DNA of 64,000 bases, taken from Rivularia sp. PCC 7116 (GTDB taxonomy: Bacteria; Cyanobacteriota; Cyanobacteriia; Cyanobacteriales; Nostocaceae). This document shows, piece after piece, positions 1 through 9,333 of this stretch. Under the pieces are notes generated by a model. The model searched no databases and was not told the DNA's origin. It was given only the letters and a program-made list of their open reading frames with translations. Location: positions 4,154,001 through 4,218,000 of the forward strand of contig NC_019678.1 of NCBI RefSeq assembly GCF_000316665.1. Direction: 5' to 3'. Numbering within the stretch: the stretch's first letter is position 1; each line of letters opens with the position of its first letter. Position numbers and translations under genes: made by a program.

Positions 1-135
1 ATAAAATATACCCAAAACTTAATTTACCTGCATTTTCAACAATTCTTAATTTAAATGCAAATATTCATTACGATTACATGGAATACTAGTCCTATTTATC
101 TGATATCTTGAACCAATATCAATTAGCGCTCAAAA

Positions 136-325
136 TCGCCTAGGATTGAAAATCCCAGGCTAATAGCTCAAGTCTACTTAAGTAGACTGAAAGTCTTTCC
201 CAGTCCTATTTATAGGACTTTTTCTATGAGACGGGGGTTTGCAACCCCCGGCGGTGTTGAGAATGGTGCAAGATGTCAGATTTATAGGACTTGTGCTATC
301 AGACTGGGGTTTGCAACCCCAGTCG
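136..325. repeat. Cluster of short palindromes
   Basis: Four near-perfect dyads lie side by side: AGTCTACTTAAGTAGACT (171-188), AGTCCTA-N4-TAGGACT (202-219), CGGGGGTT-TGC-AACCCCCG (232-250) and a GACTGGGGTT/AACCCCAGTC dyad (302-324). Such clusters are common between genes in filamentous cyanobacteria. The last one ends just before the stop codon of the glycosyltransferase gene and could serve as its terminator on the minus strand, but no T-run follows. The rest of 1-327 shows no gene. Confidence 0.7.
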
Positions 326-327
326 GG

Positions 328-1416
328 CTATGATAATAACCCCTCAAAAAAATCAACTACCGTCTTCGCAATCACTTCATTCCCATCAATTGCAATAGCT
401 TCTTGACAACGAGGTGCTTCCAATGGCTGTTTCAAAAACTCCCAAGAACTTTCAAATAATTCGGCGGGAGTTAGTATTTGATGATAGTTGTAATTTTTTA
501 TTCCTTCTAAAAGAAAAGTTGCTTCTGCAAAATTATCTCTAGTAACTGAAATAATTGGCACTCCTAATTTAGTTGCTTCTGCAAAAGTACCGAATCCGGG
601 TTTGGAAACTATTTTCCCGCAAACTGGCATGAAATCAACGGGACGGATATGTATATCATTTACTTTAATTAAATTTGGTAAATCTGGTGCCGATTTATCA
701 AATGTGATAAATTGCCAGTCTGGAAAATTAACTAAATTTTGGTAAGGTATTTGCTGTAAACCCAAGCCGCCGAAGGTAAGCAATATAGTCTTTTCGCGGG
801 GTGCGGTAATATTCCACTTAGATTTAATTTCTTCGGCATCAATAAAAGGAGAACCACCAATTAAACCGATATCAGTTATGTTATTAAATGCCTGCATCGG
901 TTCGTGGAAAGGAAGACGAAACAGGCGATCGCACTTTGAATAACATTCGCCAATCCAGTCAGATATGTCAATAAAATCACCACCCCAATCTCTGTAAATA
1001 AAATCCCAACCAAAGTTACTAATTGCCCAACAGGGGACATTTGCAGCTTTGCCAATATCTGCGGCTAAGAAAGGAATATCTGCCAAAATTAAATTAACGT
1101 GATTCTGATGAATAAAATCAACTTCAGAAGCGATGATAGAAGATTGCTTTTTCTTTATTTTTAATAATTTGTCTAAGGTAGCTTGCTTATCCATACTGAA
1201 ACTATCAGCTTGGATAACTCCCACATCGTAAGCACGGGGGCGATGGATAAAATCACCTTTGATATAGCATTCCAACAACCAACGCGGTGCTGCTGTCACC
1301 ATAATTAGCAAGGCTTCCGGACATAACTTTTGAATAGTCGCCGCTACAGAAGCACTACGAGTAGCATGTCCGAAACCATGACTTGTAATTGCAATATATA
1401 TAATAGGACGTTGCAT
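328..1416 (-). CDS. Glycosyltransferase, MurG/arabinokinase-N-terminus-like
   Basis: A GT-B type glycosyltransferase-like protein of 362 residues. The N-terminal strand followed by SHGFGHATR (about residues 12-20) is the glycine-rich loop typical of the UDP-sugar transferase/MurG-like fold and of the N-terminal half of plant L-arabinokinase. Near residues 270-282, KPGFGTFAEA resembles the donor nucleotide-binding segment of these enzymes. No signal peptide or membrane segment is seen, so it is probably cytosolic. Donor and acceptor cannot be told from sequence. I start at the ATG at 1416 (MQRPIIYIA); the in-frame ATG at 1440 lies inside a repeat-like stretch (GGGAATTGGGCAT) that recurs near 21.2 kb, so the longer start is probably spurious. 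It is a single gene flanked by repeats. Confidence 0.75.
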   Translation of the reverse strand: MQRPIIYIAITSHGFGHATRSASVAATIQKLCPEALLIMVTAAPRWLLECYIKGDFIHRPRAYDVGVIQADSFSMDKQATLDKLLKIKKKQSSIIASEVDFIHQNHVNLILADIPFLAADIGKAANVPCWAISNFGWDFIYRDWGGDFIDISDWIGECYSKCDRLFRLPFHEPMQAFNNITDIGLIGGSPFIDAEEIKSKWNITAPREKTILLTFGGLGLQQIPYQNLVNFPDWQFITFDKSAPDLPNLIKVNDIHIRPVDFMPVCGKIVSKPGFGTFAEATKLGVPIISVTRDNFAEATFLLEGIKNYNYHQILTPAELFESSWEFLKQPLEAPRCQEAIAIDGNEVIAKTVVDFFEGLLS

Positions 1417-1537
1417 ATTTGAAAATAGGGAATTGGGCATTGAGCATTGGGAATAGCAATTAATTATTTGTTATTTCTTCTATTCCTTTTACATTTAACA
1501 CTTTATATGTTTTGGTATAATTTCGCATCTCAACTTA

Positions 1538-1684
1538 TGTGGCGGAGTACTAGTACTTCACCACATTAATTGTGCTAGGTTAGGAAGTCGCTCCGTAGGT
1601 TGGGTGAAGCGAAGCGCAACCCAACACTAGTGGTGCTTTTCATTTATTTTGACGGATTGTAGAGACGTAGCAATGCTACGTCTC
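1538..1684. repeat. Two palindromic repeats in the 1441-1761 gap
   Basis: An imperfect dyad centred on GTACTAGTAC occupies 1538-1565. A second dyad, GAGACGTAGC-AAT-GCTACGTCTC, occupies 1662-1684; the same element with an AGT loop lies at 26658-26680, and a relative with arms AGACGCGAT/ATCGCGTCT is at 62640-62662. Nothing else gene-like is seen between the two flanking minus-strand genes. Confidence 0.75.
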
Positions 1685-1761
1685 CCGACGTTAGGGAGAA
1701 AACGAACCCATCAAAATTAATGAAATAGAACACTAGTAACCTATGCCCAATTCCCAATTTT

Positions 1762-2949
1762 CTAATTAAAAAACTTCTGAATTTCCTCAACCAACCGATC
1801 CATTTCCGATTCTAAAGTAAAGTAATGGACGCAAGCACGGACACAATCGGGGTCTAGAATTGTACGTGTAAATATTTTTTTTGATTCTAAAAATGTTACT
1901 AGTTCTAAACTGCTTTTAGATTGATTACTTTCTAATTCAAAGGAAACTAAACCGGATTCGGGGGGAGAATTCCGCAAACATTTTATACCCGATACCTGCA
2001 TCAACTTTTGCCACAGATACTCGCTATTGTGACAAATTTGTTCGTAACGTTTTTGCGGTGTTCCCCATTGTTGATGTACTGAAATAGCTTCGGTTAAACC
2101 AACGTAGAAAGGATAAGCGGAGGTTGCAATTTCATATCTTTCGCCACTGTCTTGCCATTTTACAGGCTGAGCTTGACCGTCAACAACTACGCTACGCCAG
2201 CCTACAAAGGTAGGATAAAGACTTTCTCTGATTTGAGGACGCACGTACAAACCGCCAACACCGGGAGGTCCGCACAACCATTTGTGACCTGTAAAAGCGT
2301 AAAAATCTACACCCAATTCTGTTAAATTTAATGGTAATAATCCTACAGATTGGGCTGCATCTACCATTAATTTTGTATCGTTGTTTCTACAAACTTCCGA
2401 TATTTTGTCCAAAGGTAAAACTTGTCCCGTGTTCCAAAGTACGTGGCTTAATACCAACATACGAGTACGCGGACGTAAGTGTTGAGCAATTACTGCTACA
2501 GAATCGCCCTCATTTAAAGTCGCCATGATTGGGCAGGTACTAACTTCGACAGAAAATCTTCGTGCGATTTCCTTAGCTGTGGCGATAATCCCCGGATGTT
2601 CGCAGTCTGTAAGCAGTATATGGTCTCCTGCTTGCCACTCAATACCCCACATTGCAATATTGCAGCCAACGGTTACATCTTCTGTAAGAGTTATAGTTTC
2701 CGATGGTACATTGAGTTCGGTTGCAATTGCTACTCTTGTTGCTTTAGTCTGTTGTATAAGCCAGCTATTAACTTCATTCCCAAAAGGACCTAGTAGTTGA
2801 ATCTCCTCCTGAGCTTGAATTACGGCATTCATCGCCGAAGAAGGCATTGGTCCTTGACCTCCGAAGTTAAAATAAGCTTTATTGGCTAAAGCCGGAAATT
2901 CTTGTCGATACTGATGTAAGGTTGTTTGCTTAGCAGATATACTCGTCAT
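1762..2949 (-). CDS. Class V aminotransferase (cysteine desulfurase/epimerase-like)
   Basis: A fold-type I PLP enzyme of about 395 residues. YFNFGGQGPMP near the N-terminus, ILLTDCEHPG, LSHVLWNTGQVLP, DAAQSVG (the Asp that contacts the PLP ring nitrogen) and FTGHKWLCGPPGVG (Schiff-base Lys about residue 223) are the standard class V landmarks. The family includes SufS/NifS cysteine desulfurases, isopenicillin-N-epimerase-like proteins and kynureninase relatives. I see no SufS-type active-site Cys loop near the C-terminus, so the epimerase-like or lyase-like branch is as likely as sulfur transfer. The ATG at 2949 (MTSISAKQTT) is preferred; the longer frame to 2979 would use TTG. No operon partner is seen; the next gene diverges. 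Confidence 0.82.
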   Translation of the reverse strand: MTSISAKQTTLHQYRQEFPALANKAYFNFGGQGPMPSSAMNAVIQAQEEIQLLGPFGNEVNSWLIQQTKATRVAIATELNVPSETITLTEDVTVGCNIAMWGIEWQAGDHILLTDCEHPGIIATAKEIARRFSVEVSTCPIMATLNEGDSVAVIAQHLRPRTRMLVLSHVLWNTGQVLPLDKISEVCRNNDTKLMVDAAQSVGLLPLNLTELGVDFYAFTGHKWLCGPPGVGGLYVRPQIRESLYPTFVGWRSVVVDGQAQPVKWQDSGERYEIATSAYPFYVGLTEAISVHQQWGTPQKRYEQICHNSEYLWQKLMQVSGIKCLRNSPPESGLVSFELESNQSKSSLELVTFLESKKIFTRTILDPDCVRACVHYFTLESEMDRLVEEIQKFFN

Positions 2950-2979
2950 ACAGATTTTATATTTTGGATTAGGAAACAA

Positions 2980-3429
2980 GTTAAAGGTTAGGGATTTTTT
3001 ACTTTGTAAAGCTTTATAAAACAGCTTTATTGAAGGTTGAGCCTATTTTCCTCAAACGAGAATTTTTTTGATTTTAGCTGAAATGCTTTCAACTTAAATA
3101 TTTTCAATTTATGTAGGGAGTTTGTATTTTGAATCGGACTTCAACCCGGAGGGTGTAGATGTTCTTCTGGCATTATTGCTGTTGTGCGACACTTACTTAG
3201 ATTCTGAACGTAATAATAAAGCTTGCAGTGTTACGCACCAACCAAGTATTTGTGAGCATAATGTACGTATTTCCTATTGAATTTTCCAGTCGGTTCGTAC
3301 AAGTAAATTAGATGTTGAGTTAGTAATAGCATCTTTATCGCTTCTTCAACCGAGGTATTTTGTATCGCACTCACTTAAAGTTACCTTGATTACTCCCCGC
3401 CAAACGCTAATTATTGTTAGTTTAAAAGA
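2980..3429. other. Intergenic region between divergent genes
   Basis: 450 bases without a coding frame. At about 3180-3245 there is a degenerate relative of the core of the AGGACTTACGCA repeat (a TGCGACACTTAC stretch, then GTGTTACGCACCAACC), better preserved at 32388-32511. Promoters for the aminotransferase (minus strand) and the nuclease (plus strand) must lie here, but I could not pick out convincing -10/-35 elements. Confidence 0.5.
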
Positions 3430-5013
3430 ATGTTAATTAATGCCGAACTGCTGCTGCAATATCAAAAGTGTAAACGCCGCCCTTTTTTGAACGTTCGCGG
3501 CGACAAAACCGAGCAGGATGCTCCTAGTGACTTACTTTTGAAGCTTTATCAAGATAAGTTTGCTCATAAAAAAAAGGTTTTGGAAAAGTTGGATTATCAG
3601 CGTCCAAGGTTTCCCAAGGGGGAAGCTAAAACTGGTGAAGCGGCAACTTTAGAATTGATGCAGCAAGGTGTTGAATATATTTATCAGGGATTGTTGATAA
3701 CAAGGTACGAAGGCGGTCATACTTTATTAGTGCGTCCAGATTTACTCATTAAGCAGGAAGGAAAATCTTGTTTTGGAGATTGGAAGTACGTTCCCGCTAG
3801 GGTTGAATTAGGCAAGCGTCCTAAACAAGAATACCAAGTTATTGCCGCTTTTTACGCTTTTGTTTTAGCAGCAGTACAGCAAGCTGAATCGGAAACAGCT
3901 TGGTTAATGCTGCGGGGAAAGGAAACTAGGTACAATGTTGATTTAGTCAAATGGATTCCTCGGATGCAGGAAATTCTGGACGAATGCATCCACATGCTTC
4001 ATCTACCTACGGCTCCTGAAGTATTTATCTCGCGTCAAAAATGCAGTCTCTGTAATTGGTATAGTAGCTGTCATCAAATTGCTGTCCAGCAAAAACATCT
4101 TTCGCTGGTACCTGGGGTAACACCAGGGCGTTACAATCAGTTGAAAGTTCTTGATATTACGACTTTAGAAACGCTGACTCAAACGGTACCTTCACTATTA
4201 GAAGATTTACCTGGTTTCGATCGTGAAGTCGCAACTCAAATTGTTTTACAAGCAAAATCTTTACTCGTAAATCGTCCGTTGTTTTTACCTCAAGCATTAG
4301 GTGAATCTACAATTAGCGAAGAATTAATTTTTTCGTATCAAGAATCTTTGCTAAGTTTACCAAACCAGGAAAAAACTATAGCTGAATATCCTATTTTTGC
4401 AGAAATAGATCCAGTCGTATATGAAACTATCACTTATAGTGCCCCTGTCGAAATTTATTTTGATATAGAAGCCCAGCCAGATTTAAATTTAAATTATTTG
4501 CTAGGGGTTTTGGTTGTTGACAGAGAACGTAACACCGAGAATTTTTATTCTTTTCTTGCGGAAAAACCAGATGAAGAAGGATTAATTTGGCAACAATTTT
4601 TAGAATTAGTGTGGCAATATCCCGACGCACCAATTTATCACTTTTGCGTTTATGAGTTCGATACAGTGCAGAGGCTGGCAAAGCTGTACCGTACTCCCTC
4701 CAAAAAAGTATTGCCAGTTTTAGATCGATTCGTTGATATTTACGAACAAATTACTCAAACACTAGTACTACCATTAGAAAGCTATGCTTTAAAATCTATT
4801 GCTCGGTGGTTGGGGTTTGAATGGCGTGACAAAGAAGCTACGGGAGCTAAGTGTATTTACTGGTACGACAAATGGTTAAAAAATGGCGATCGCACCTTAT
4901 TAGAAGTTATCAGACGCTATAACGAAGACGACTGTCGTGCAACTTATGCTGTTAAAGATTGGCTTGTTAAATATATGATAAGTCAATACGAAAACGAGGG
5001 AGACGAAAGTTAA
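3430..5013 (+). CDS. TM0106-family RecB-like nuclease with RNase H-like domain
   Basis: A 527-residue protein with two nuclease-like modules. The N-terminal half resembles the Cas4/RecB PD-(D/E)XK family: RPDLLI (about 100-105) and GDWKYV (about 114-119) fit the D...(D/E)xK core. Cys14, Cys205, Cys208 and Cys214 (CSLCNWYSSC) fit the four-cysteine iron-sulfur cluster of AddB/Cas4-like nucleases. Next comes an HhH-like segment (LLEDLPGFDREVA). The C-terminal half has IYFDIEAQPD (about 340-350), a YHF/YEF segment and YNEDDCRATYAVKDWL (about 500), as in the DEDD exonuclease-like RNase_H_2 domain. This architecture matches the TM0106 family, probably involved in DNA repair, although no specific reaction is established for it as far as I know. 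No CRISPR or cas gene is nearby. Confidence 0.85.
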   Translation: MLINAELLLQYQKCKRRPFLNVRGDKTEQDAPSDLLLKLYQDKFAHKKKVLEKLDYQRPRFPKGEAKTGEAATLELMQQGVEYIYQGLLITRYEGGHTLLVRPDLLIKQEGKSCFGDWKYVPARVELGKRPKQEYQVIAAFYAFVLAAVQQAESETAWLMLRGKETRYNVDLVKWIPRMQEILDECIHMLHLPTAPEVFISRQKCSLCNWYSSCHQIAVQQKHLSLVPGVTPGRYNQLKVLDITTLETLTQTVPSLLEDLPGFDREVATQIVLQAKSLLVNRPLFLPQALGESTISEELIFSYQESLLSLPNQEKTIAEYPIFAEIDPVVYETITYSAPVEIYFDIEAQPDLNLNYLLGVLVVDRERNTENFYSFLAEKPDEEGLIWQQFLELVWQYPDAPIYHFCVYEFDTVQRLAKLYRTPSKKVLPVLDRFVDIYEQITQTLVLPLESYALKSIARWLGFEWRDKEATGAKCIYWYDKWLKNGDRTLLEVIRRYNEDDCRATYAVKDWLVKYMISQYENEGDES

Positions 5014-5088
5014 AAAGTCTCTATCTCCCCATACCTCTGCTCTTGTGATATCGTATTTGTGGCTTCTAGTGATGAGTAATAATGTGCC

Positions 5089-6264
5089 GTGCGACTTAGA
5101 AATGTATTTAAATTACCGCTAATTATTTTATTTTTGCTTACAGTTGCAATTGTTACGCTCGTCTTCACGAATTTCACTCCTTCTATTGTTAAAATTACGG
5201 ATATAAATTTTATCGGCAACGCAACTTTACCTACAGGTACGAATTTTGAAAATACTGAATTAGGCGGCTTGTCGGGAATAACTTACGATATTCGAGACAA
5301 ACTTTATTATGCTATATCTGATGACCGCTCTGTGAAGTCACCAGCAAGATTCTATACTTTTAAAATTAATCTTAAAGAAGATTCGTTTCAAAAAAGCGAT
5401 ATTGAAGTTGTTAGAGTCGCAACCTTAAAAGATGAAAGCGGTAAAATTTTTGCTGCTGGTACTATAGATCCAGAAGGAATTGCGCTCAATAATTCATCTA
5501 TATTCGTATCATCTGAAGGTGATGTCAGCAGAGGAATAAATCCGTTTATTAAAGAATTTGCTCTAGATTCAGGAAAAGAAATTTCTAGTTTACCGATTCC
5601 CCAAAAATATTTACCATCTGAAGACAAAAAGCAGGGCATTCGCAATAATTTAGCATTTGAAAGCTTGACGATAGCACCGGATAAAAAGCATTTATTTACA
5701 GCAACCGAAAACGCATTGATTCAAGATGGCGATAAAGCTAAACCCAATCAAGGTTCTTTATCTAGAATATTACAATACAATTTACTGACAAAAAAACTGG
5801 AAAAAGAATTTCTTTATCCAACCAAAAAAGTTAAGCCTTTTTTCAAGCTTAATGGTAGATTTGCTAGCGGTTTAACTGATTTGATAGCACTGGATAATCA
5901 GGGAAACTTTTTAAGTATAGAAAGAACTTTTACTGGTTTTGGTTTTGTAAATTCATTATTTAAAATATCTTTGTCCAATGCTGACGATATTAAGGATATT
6001 GATAGCCTCAAACAAGTTGATTCCCAAAATATTAAATCAGTAAAAAAAGAATTACTAATGGATTTAGGAAAGTTAGACGTTGCATTAGATAATACTGAAG
6101 GATTAACAATTGGTGCAGTTTTACCCAATGGACAACCTTCGCTAATTTTGGTTAGCGACAATAACTTTAATAACTTGCAACGCACTCAATTTCTAGCTTT
6201 TCGACTCAAGATAGAATCCCGTCTGGAAAGAATTTTACGTTTGATTCGCGAGCGTATTTCTTAA
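5089..6264 (+). CDS. Phytase-like esterase family protein
   Basis: 391 residues. Residues about 7-28 are a hydrophobic signal anchor, so the protein is probably exported or membrane-anchored. The remainder matches the esterase-like activity of phytase family (beta-propeller type): LGGLSGITYDIRDKLYYAISDDRS near the start, a DPEGIAL segment in the middle, LAFESLTIAPDKKHLFTATE, and near the end DNTEGLTIG and LVSDNNF. These Asp/Glu-rich segments recur in the family and probably bind metal. The start is GTG (5089); no in-frame ATG gives a complete signal segment. It begins 75 bp after the nuclease gene and may be co-transcribed. The true substrate is unknown. Confidence 0.8.
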   Translation: MRLRNVFKLPLIILFLLTVAIVTLVFTNFTPSIVKITDINFIGNATLPTGTNFENTELGGLSGITYDIRDKLYYAISDDRSVKSPARFYTFKINLKEDSFQKSDIEVVRVATLKDESGKIFAAGTIDPEGIALNNSSIFVSSEGDVSRGINPFIKEFALDSGKEISSLPIPQKYLPSEDKKQGIRNNLAFESLTIAPDKKHLFTATENALIQDGDKAKPNQGSLSRILQYNLLTKKLEKEFLYPTKKVKPFFKLNGRFASGLTDLIALDNQGNFLSIERTFTGFGFVNSLFKISLSNADDIKDIDSLKQVDSQNIKSVKKELLMDLGKLDVALDNTEGLTIGAVLPNGQPSLILVSDNNFNNLQRTQFLAFRLKIESRLERILRLIRERIS

Positions 6265-6282
6265 ATGTAAGCTAATGCTTTA

Positions 6283-6690
6283 CCTTATGCCCTCAATCAC
6301 CCTCACTCTATAAGAGTGGGGCTACTTAGGGTTTACTGTAAAAGTTTTCTTTGACAAGGCAAGGGGGCAGGGAGCAGGGAGCAGGGGGAAAACCAGATTG
6401 TATTTCTGAGCAAGTTAACTAAAAAGTGCAAAACTGTTAGCCAGAAGATATCATAAGCTTGCACTTGAAAGAGAGAAAAAGTCTTAAAAGCCTTATGTGG
6501 TAAAGCTAATAATCTTATTCAGCAAGCTCTACTTAAACAAAGCCCCTCCGGGTATCTCCCTCCGGGAGACGCTCCGCGTTCACGAAGTGACCCGTTAGGG
6601 TAACACTAGTTTGGGGGACCCAAACCGACACCCCCAACTAGATTCACCGTCTACACGGGCTAAATTCGGCGCATCTTTATAAAAAACGAA
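6283..6690. repeat. Split copy of the CTCACTCTATAAGAGTGGGG repeat with foreign filling
   Basis: The left part (ACTCTATAAGAGTGGGGCTAC, about 6303-6324) and the right part (CGTCTACACGGGCTAAATT and following to GCGCATCTTTATAAA, about 6647-6682) match the two halves of an intact 120-bp element at 52267-52386. Here the halves are about 320 bp apart. The filling holds a GGGAGCA tandem run (about 6365-6390) and a GC-rich palindromic stretch (6540-6605) of another repeat type, so later repeats seem to have entered this copy. No gene is seen. Confidence 0.6.
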
Positions 6691-7120
6691 CTAATCATCG
6701 AATACTCATCATAAATACTTAATACCAGGCGATGTTGAATCTGGACTTACATTGCGTATATTTGCTTTTATATCTTCAAAAAAGCATTTTTATCTTATAA
6801 CAGATTTTGTTTATGCGGCAATCATATAATTTATCTAAAGTCTTATTACACAAGGCTTTCAGCTTATATCAGCTATTTTTTCAGGGTACTGTTGCAGTAT
6901 ATTCACTGATAATATTTATTGAATTCCACGTAGCATTCAGAAACGTTTCAGTGAAATTCCTCATAGGCATCCTCAGTTGCTTGTGTTACATAATATTTAG
7001 TGTGTCTGCTAGAAATCTCGGAATTATGAGTCGATACTTTACACAACAAAGGTGAAAACAGATTTCCGCTGGTAAATACCAATCTCCTTCTCAATTAAAA
7101 CTTTATAAATTTATTGATTT
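6691..7120. other. Gene-poor leader of the protein kinase gene
   Basis: An 80-codon frame (ATG 6813 to 7055) with hydrophobic stretches is open here, but it has no ribosome-binding site, no recognisable family and AT-rich composition like its surroundings. I do not call it a gene. No terminator or strong promoter was recognised. Confidence 0.4.
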
Positions 7121-8728
7121 ATGTTGAAACAAGAAATCGATAAGATGTTACATCAAAAATATAAAACAGAATTAGACCAATATATTGGTAAATTTGTAAA
7201 TCACCGCTACTTGATTAGAGATTTAATTGGTAAAGGAGGAGGAGGAAAAGTATATTTAGCAGAAGATTGTACGAATGGAGGAATGCCAGTCGCGGTTAAG
7301 ATATTATCTTTAAACTTAGATAATCAAACAATATCTCAACGCTTTGCCAGAGAAATTTTTATTAGTACTCAGTTAGGGCGCAAAAGCCAGCATATTGTCA
7401 GAGTCTTAGGGTACGGTATTATTGATGATAAAATTCCATTTTACGTGATGGAATATCTCCAAGGTAAAAATTTACTAGAAGTAATTAATAATCAGCCTTT
7501 AGAATTAGAAAAATTTTTAGATATTACCTACCAAATTTGCCAAGGTTTGCAATGCGCGCACAAAGGTATCTGTATTAAAGGTGAAAATAATCCAGTTATT
7601 CATCGAGATATAAAGCCGCAAAATATATTTATTACCGAAGATGAAAAGAAAGGGGAAATAACGAAAATATTAGATTTTGGAATTGCAAAGTTTTTAAAAG
7701 AAAGGGCTGGGGCAACACTTTCAAAATCTTTTATAAGTAGCTTACCTTATTGTTCGCCAGAGCATATGGAAGGACGTAAACTACTAGATATCCGCTCCGA
7801 TATTTATAGTTTAGGAATAATCATGTATCAGATGCTTTATGGTAAGCATCCTTTCCAATTAAGAAGCGATTCCTTTGGCGAATGGTATCAAGCTCATCGT
7901 TTTGAAACACCATCTTTATTAAGCGAGGTGATACCAGAAGCGAGAATACCTCTAGATTTAGAAGCTCTGGTAATTAGTTGTCTAGCTAAAGATATCAAAA
8001 ATCGACCTCAAAATATTACAGAAATCTTAGAAACACTAGAATTAGTACAAAAACAGTGCAATAAAGATCGGGGAAAAAAGGATAATACCTTTACAGATGA
8101 CTATGGGGTAAATTTAACACCAGCAACATTAATATCTAAACACATTTGCCTACAAAAAAATTGGCCTGATAATAAGCCAATAGCACCGATTGTTTTCCCT
8201 CATCTTCTGTATGCTGTAGAAGGTAAAATTCCCACTTTTTGGGCAATGTTACCTCAAGCAGAAATATCCAAATTCTTAGAACAAAAAAATACAACAGAAT
8301 TTCTTCAAAAAATCAACGTTTACCCAATGATTATGTGGGTAACAGTTTTGCATGACGCAAATTATTCTTTAACGCGCTGGCTATCTTGCTTCTTAGATAT
8401 TACAGATAAAAGAGGAGAAAGAATGGTTAAGCACCTAGCGGAAAAAGGCTACTATCATTTACTTTTATTTGCACTAGAAAAGCCAGAAAAATGCGCTCAT
8501 GTCATCACAATAACTATTACTCCACAACAACGCGAGCAATTATTTAATTGGTTGCAAGTAAGCCGTAACTCCGAAAGCTTTATCTCACCAAATCAAAGTA
8601 AGACTATTCTTAAAGCCCAATACGAAAAGATTAAACCTAAAATTTTGCAAAAATTAGCAGATAACCAAGATGGGAAACCAGATGTCAAAGCTTGGTTGTC
8701 TAATGTTTTTCGCAAATTCTTCAAATAG
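7121..8728 (+). CDS. Serine/threonine protein kinase
   Basis: A 535-residue Hanks-type (Pkn) kinase. The catalytic domain occupies about residues 28-310: glycine loop IGKGGGGKVYL, VAVKIL with Lys60, HRDIKPQN with catalytic Asp163, DFGIAKF with metal-binding Asp185, and CSPEHMEGR as the APE-like activation-segment end. All key residues are present, so it should be active. The C-terminal 220 residues are not membrane-spanning and carry no WD40, TPR or PASTA repeats that I recognise; WAMLPQAEISKFLEQKN and MIMWVTVLHDANYSLTRWLS look like a separate globular domain of unknown role. ATG start at 7121. It stands alone and is followed by a mobile repeat, so its substrate cannot be inferred from its neighbours. 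Confidence 0.9.
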   Translation: MLKQEIDKMLHQKYKTELDQYIGKFVNHRYLIRDLIGKGGGGKVYLAEDCTNGGMPVAVKILSLNLDNQTISQRFAREIFISTQLGRKSQHIVRVLGYGIIDDKIPFYVMEYLQGKNLLEVINNQPLELEKFLDITYQICQGLQCAHKGICIKGENNPVIHRDIKPQNIFITEDEKKGEITKILDFGIAKFLKERAGATLSKSFISSLPYCSPEHMEGRKLLDIRSDIYSLGIIMYQMLYGKHPFQLRSDSFGEWYQAHRFETPSLLSEVIPEARIPLDLEALVISCLAKDIKNRPQNITEILETLELVQKQCNKDRGKKDNTFTDDYGVNLTPATLISKHICLQKNWPDNKPIAPIVFPHLLYAVEGKIPTFWAMLPQAEISKFLEQKNTTEFLQKINVYPMIMWVTVLHDANYSLTRWLSCFLDITDKRGERMVKHLAEKGYYHLLLFALEKPEKCAHVITITITPQQREQLFNWLQVSRNSESFISPNQSKTILKAQYEKIKPKILQKLADNQDGKPDVKAWLSNVFRKFFK

Positions 8729-8732
8729 TTGT

Positions 8733-8846
8733 TAAGCTGCTACGCATTTAACTTATATATTCGTTTGGCATTGATTAATGGCTACAACTCTTGTCCCTTT
8801 TTCCTTCTTCCAAGAGTATTGTGCATTTTTAATACACGACAGCTTA
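8733..8846. repeat. MITE-like element, TAAGCTGCT family, copy 1
   Basis: The element starts TAAGCTGCTACGCATTTAAC and ends TACACGACAGCTTA, giving imperfect inverted ends. The interior shares TTAATGGCTACAACTCTTGTC with a second copy at 52139-52265. No open frame fits inside, so it is non-autonomous. It sits 4 bp after the kinase stop codon. Confidence 0.75.
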
Positions 8847-8991
8847 GCGCTTAGATTTGAGAGTATATAAATTTTAACTTTTTTTAATTTTTATCTTTCC
8901 CCATCTCTTATATCCCTACTGACAAAATTAATTCAAATTACCCCTTGACAAATTGCGAAATAAGAGACATACTTAGAAAGTTGCAAAACAA

Positions 8992-9065
8992 GGGACCGTA
9001 GTTCAACTGGTTAGAGCACCGCCCTGTCACGGCGGAAGTTGCGGGTTCGAATCCCGTCGGTCCCG
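8992..9065 (+). tRNA. tRNA-Asp (GTC anticodon)
   Basis: A complete cloverleaf of 74 nt. The acceptor arms are GGGACCG (8992-8998) and CGGTCCC (9058-9064) with discriminator G at 9065. The anticodon is GTC (9026-9028) in the loop CTGTCAC, and the T-loop is TTCGAAT between GCGGG and CCCGT. CCA is not encoded. It lies upstream of gltX in the same direction, about 270 bp before its start. Confidence 0.97.
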
Positions 9066-9333
9066 TTTAAAAGAAGAAATATTTTTTAAATCAGGAATTA
9101 GAATTCTGTCTTTAATTCTGTAGCTCTTAGTATAAGTGGTAGAACTCCATTTTTGATGACTAACCTCGAAGGTTCTCTAAAATGGTGAAGGTTAAAATTA
9201 GTTTTAACTATTGCAATTGTGAATCGGATAAATCAAAATCTAAAATCGCGCCATTTGAATCATCGAGTAAGTCTCAACGGACAGTATGCTCGGGATTGCT
9301 TGTGGTTCTAAAATCTCAAATATTACGGAATAT

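Noticed and set aside
3430-5013. Possible Cas4 because of the four-cysteine RecB-like nuclease
   Set aside because: The additional C-terminal RNase H-like domain and the lack of any CRISPR array or cas gene point to the TM0106 family.
6813-7055. 80-codon frame with hydrophobic segments before the protein kinase gene
   Set aside because: No ribosome-binding site, no recognisable similarity, AT-rich like the surroundings; could be a chance frame.
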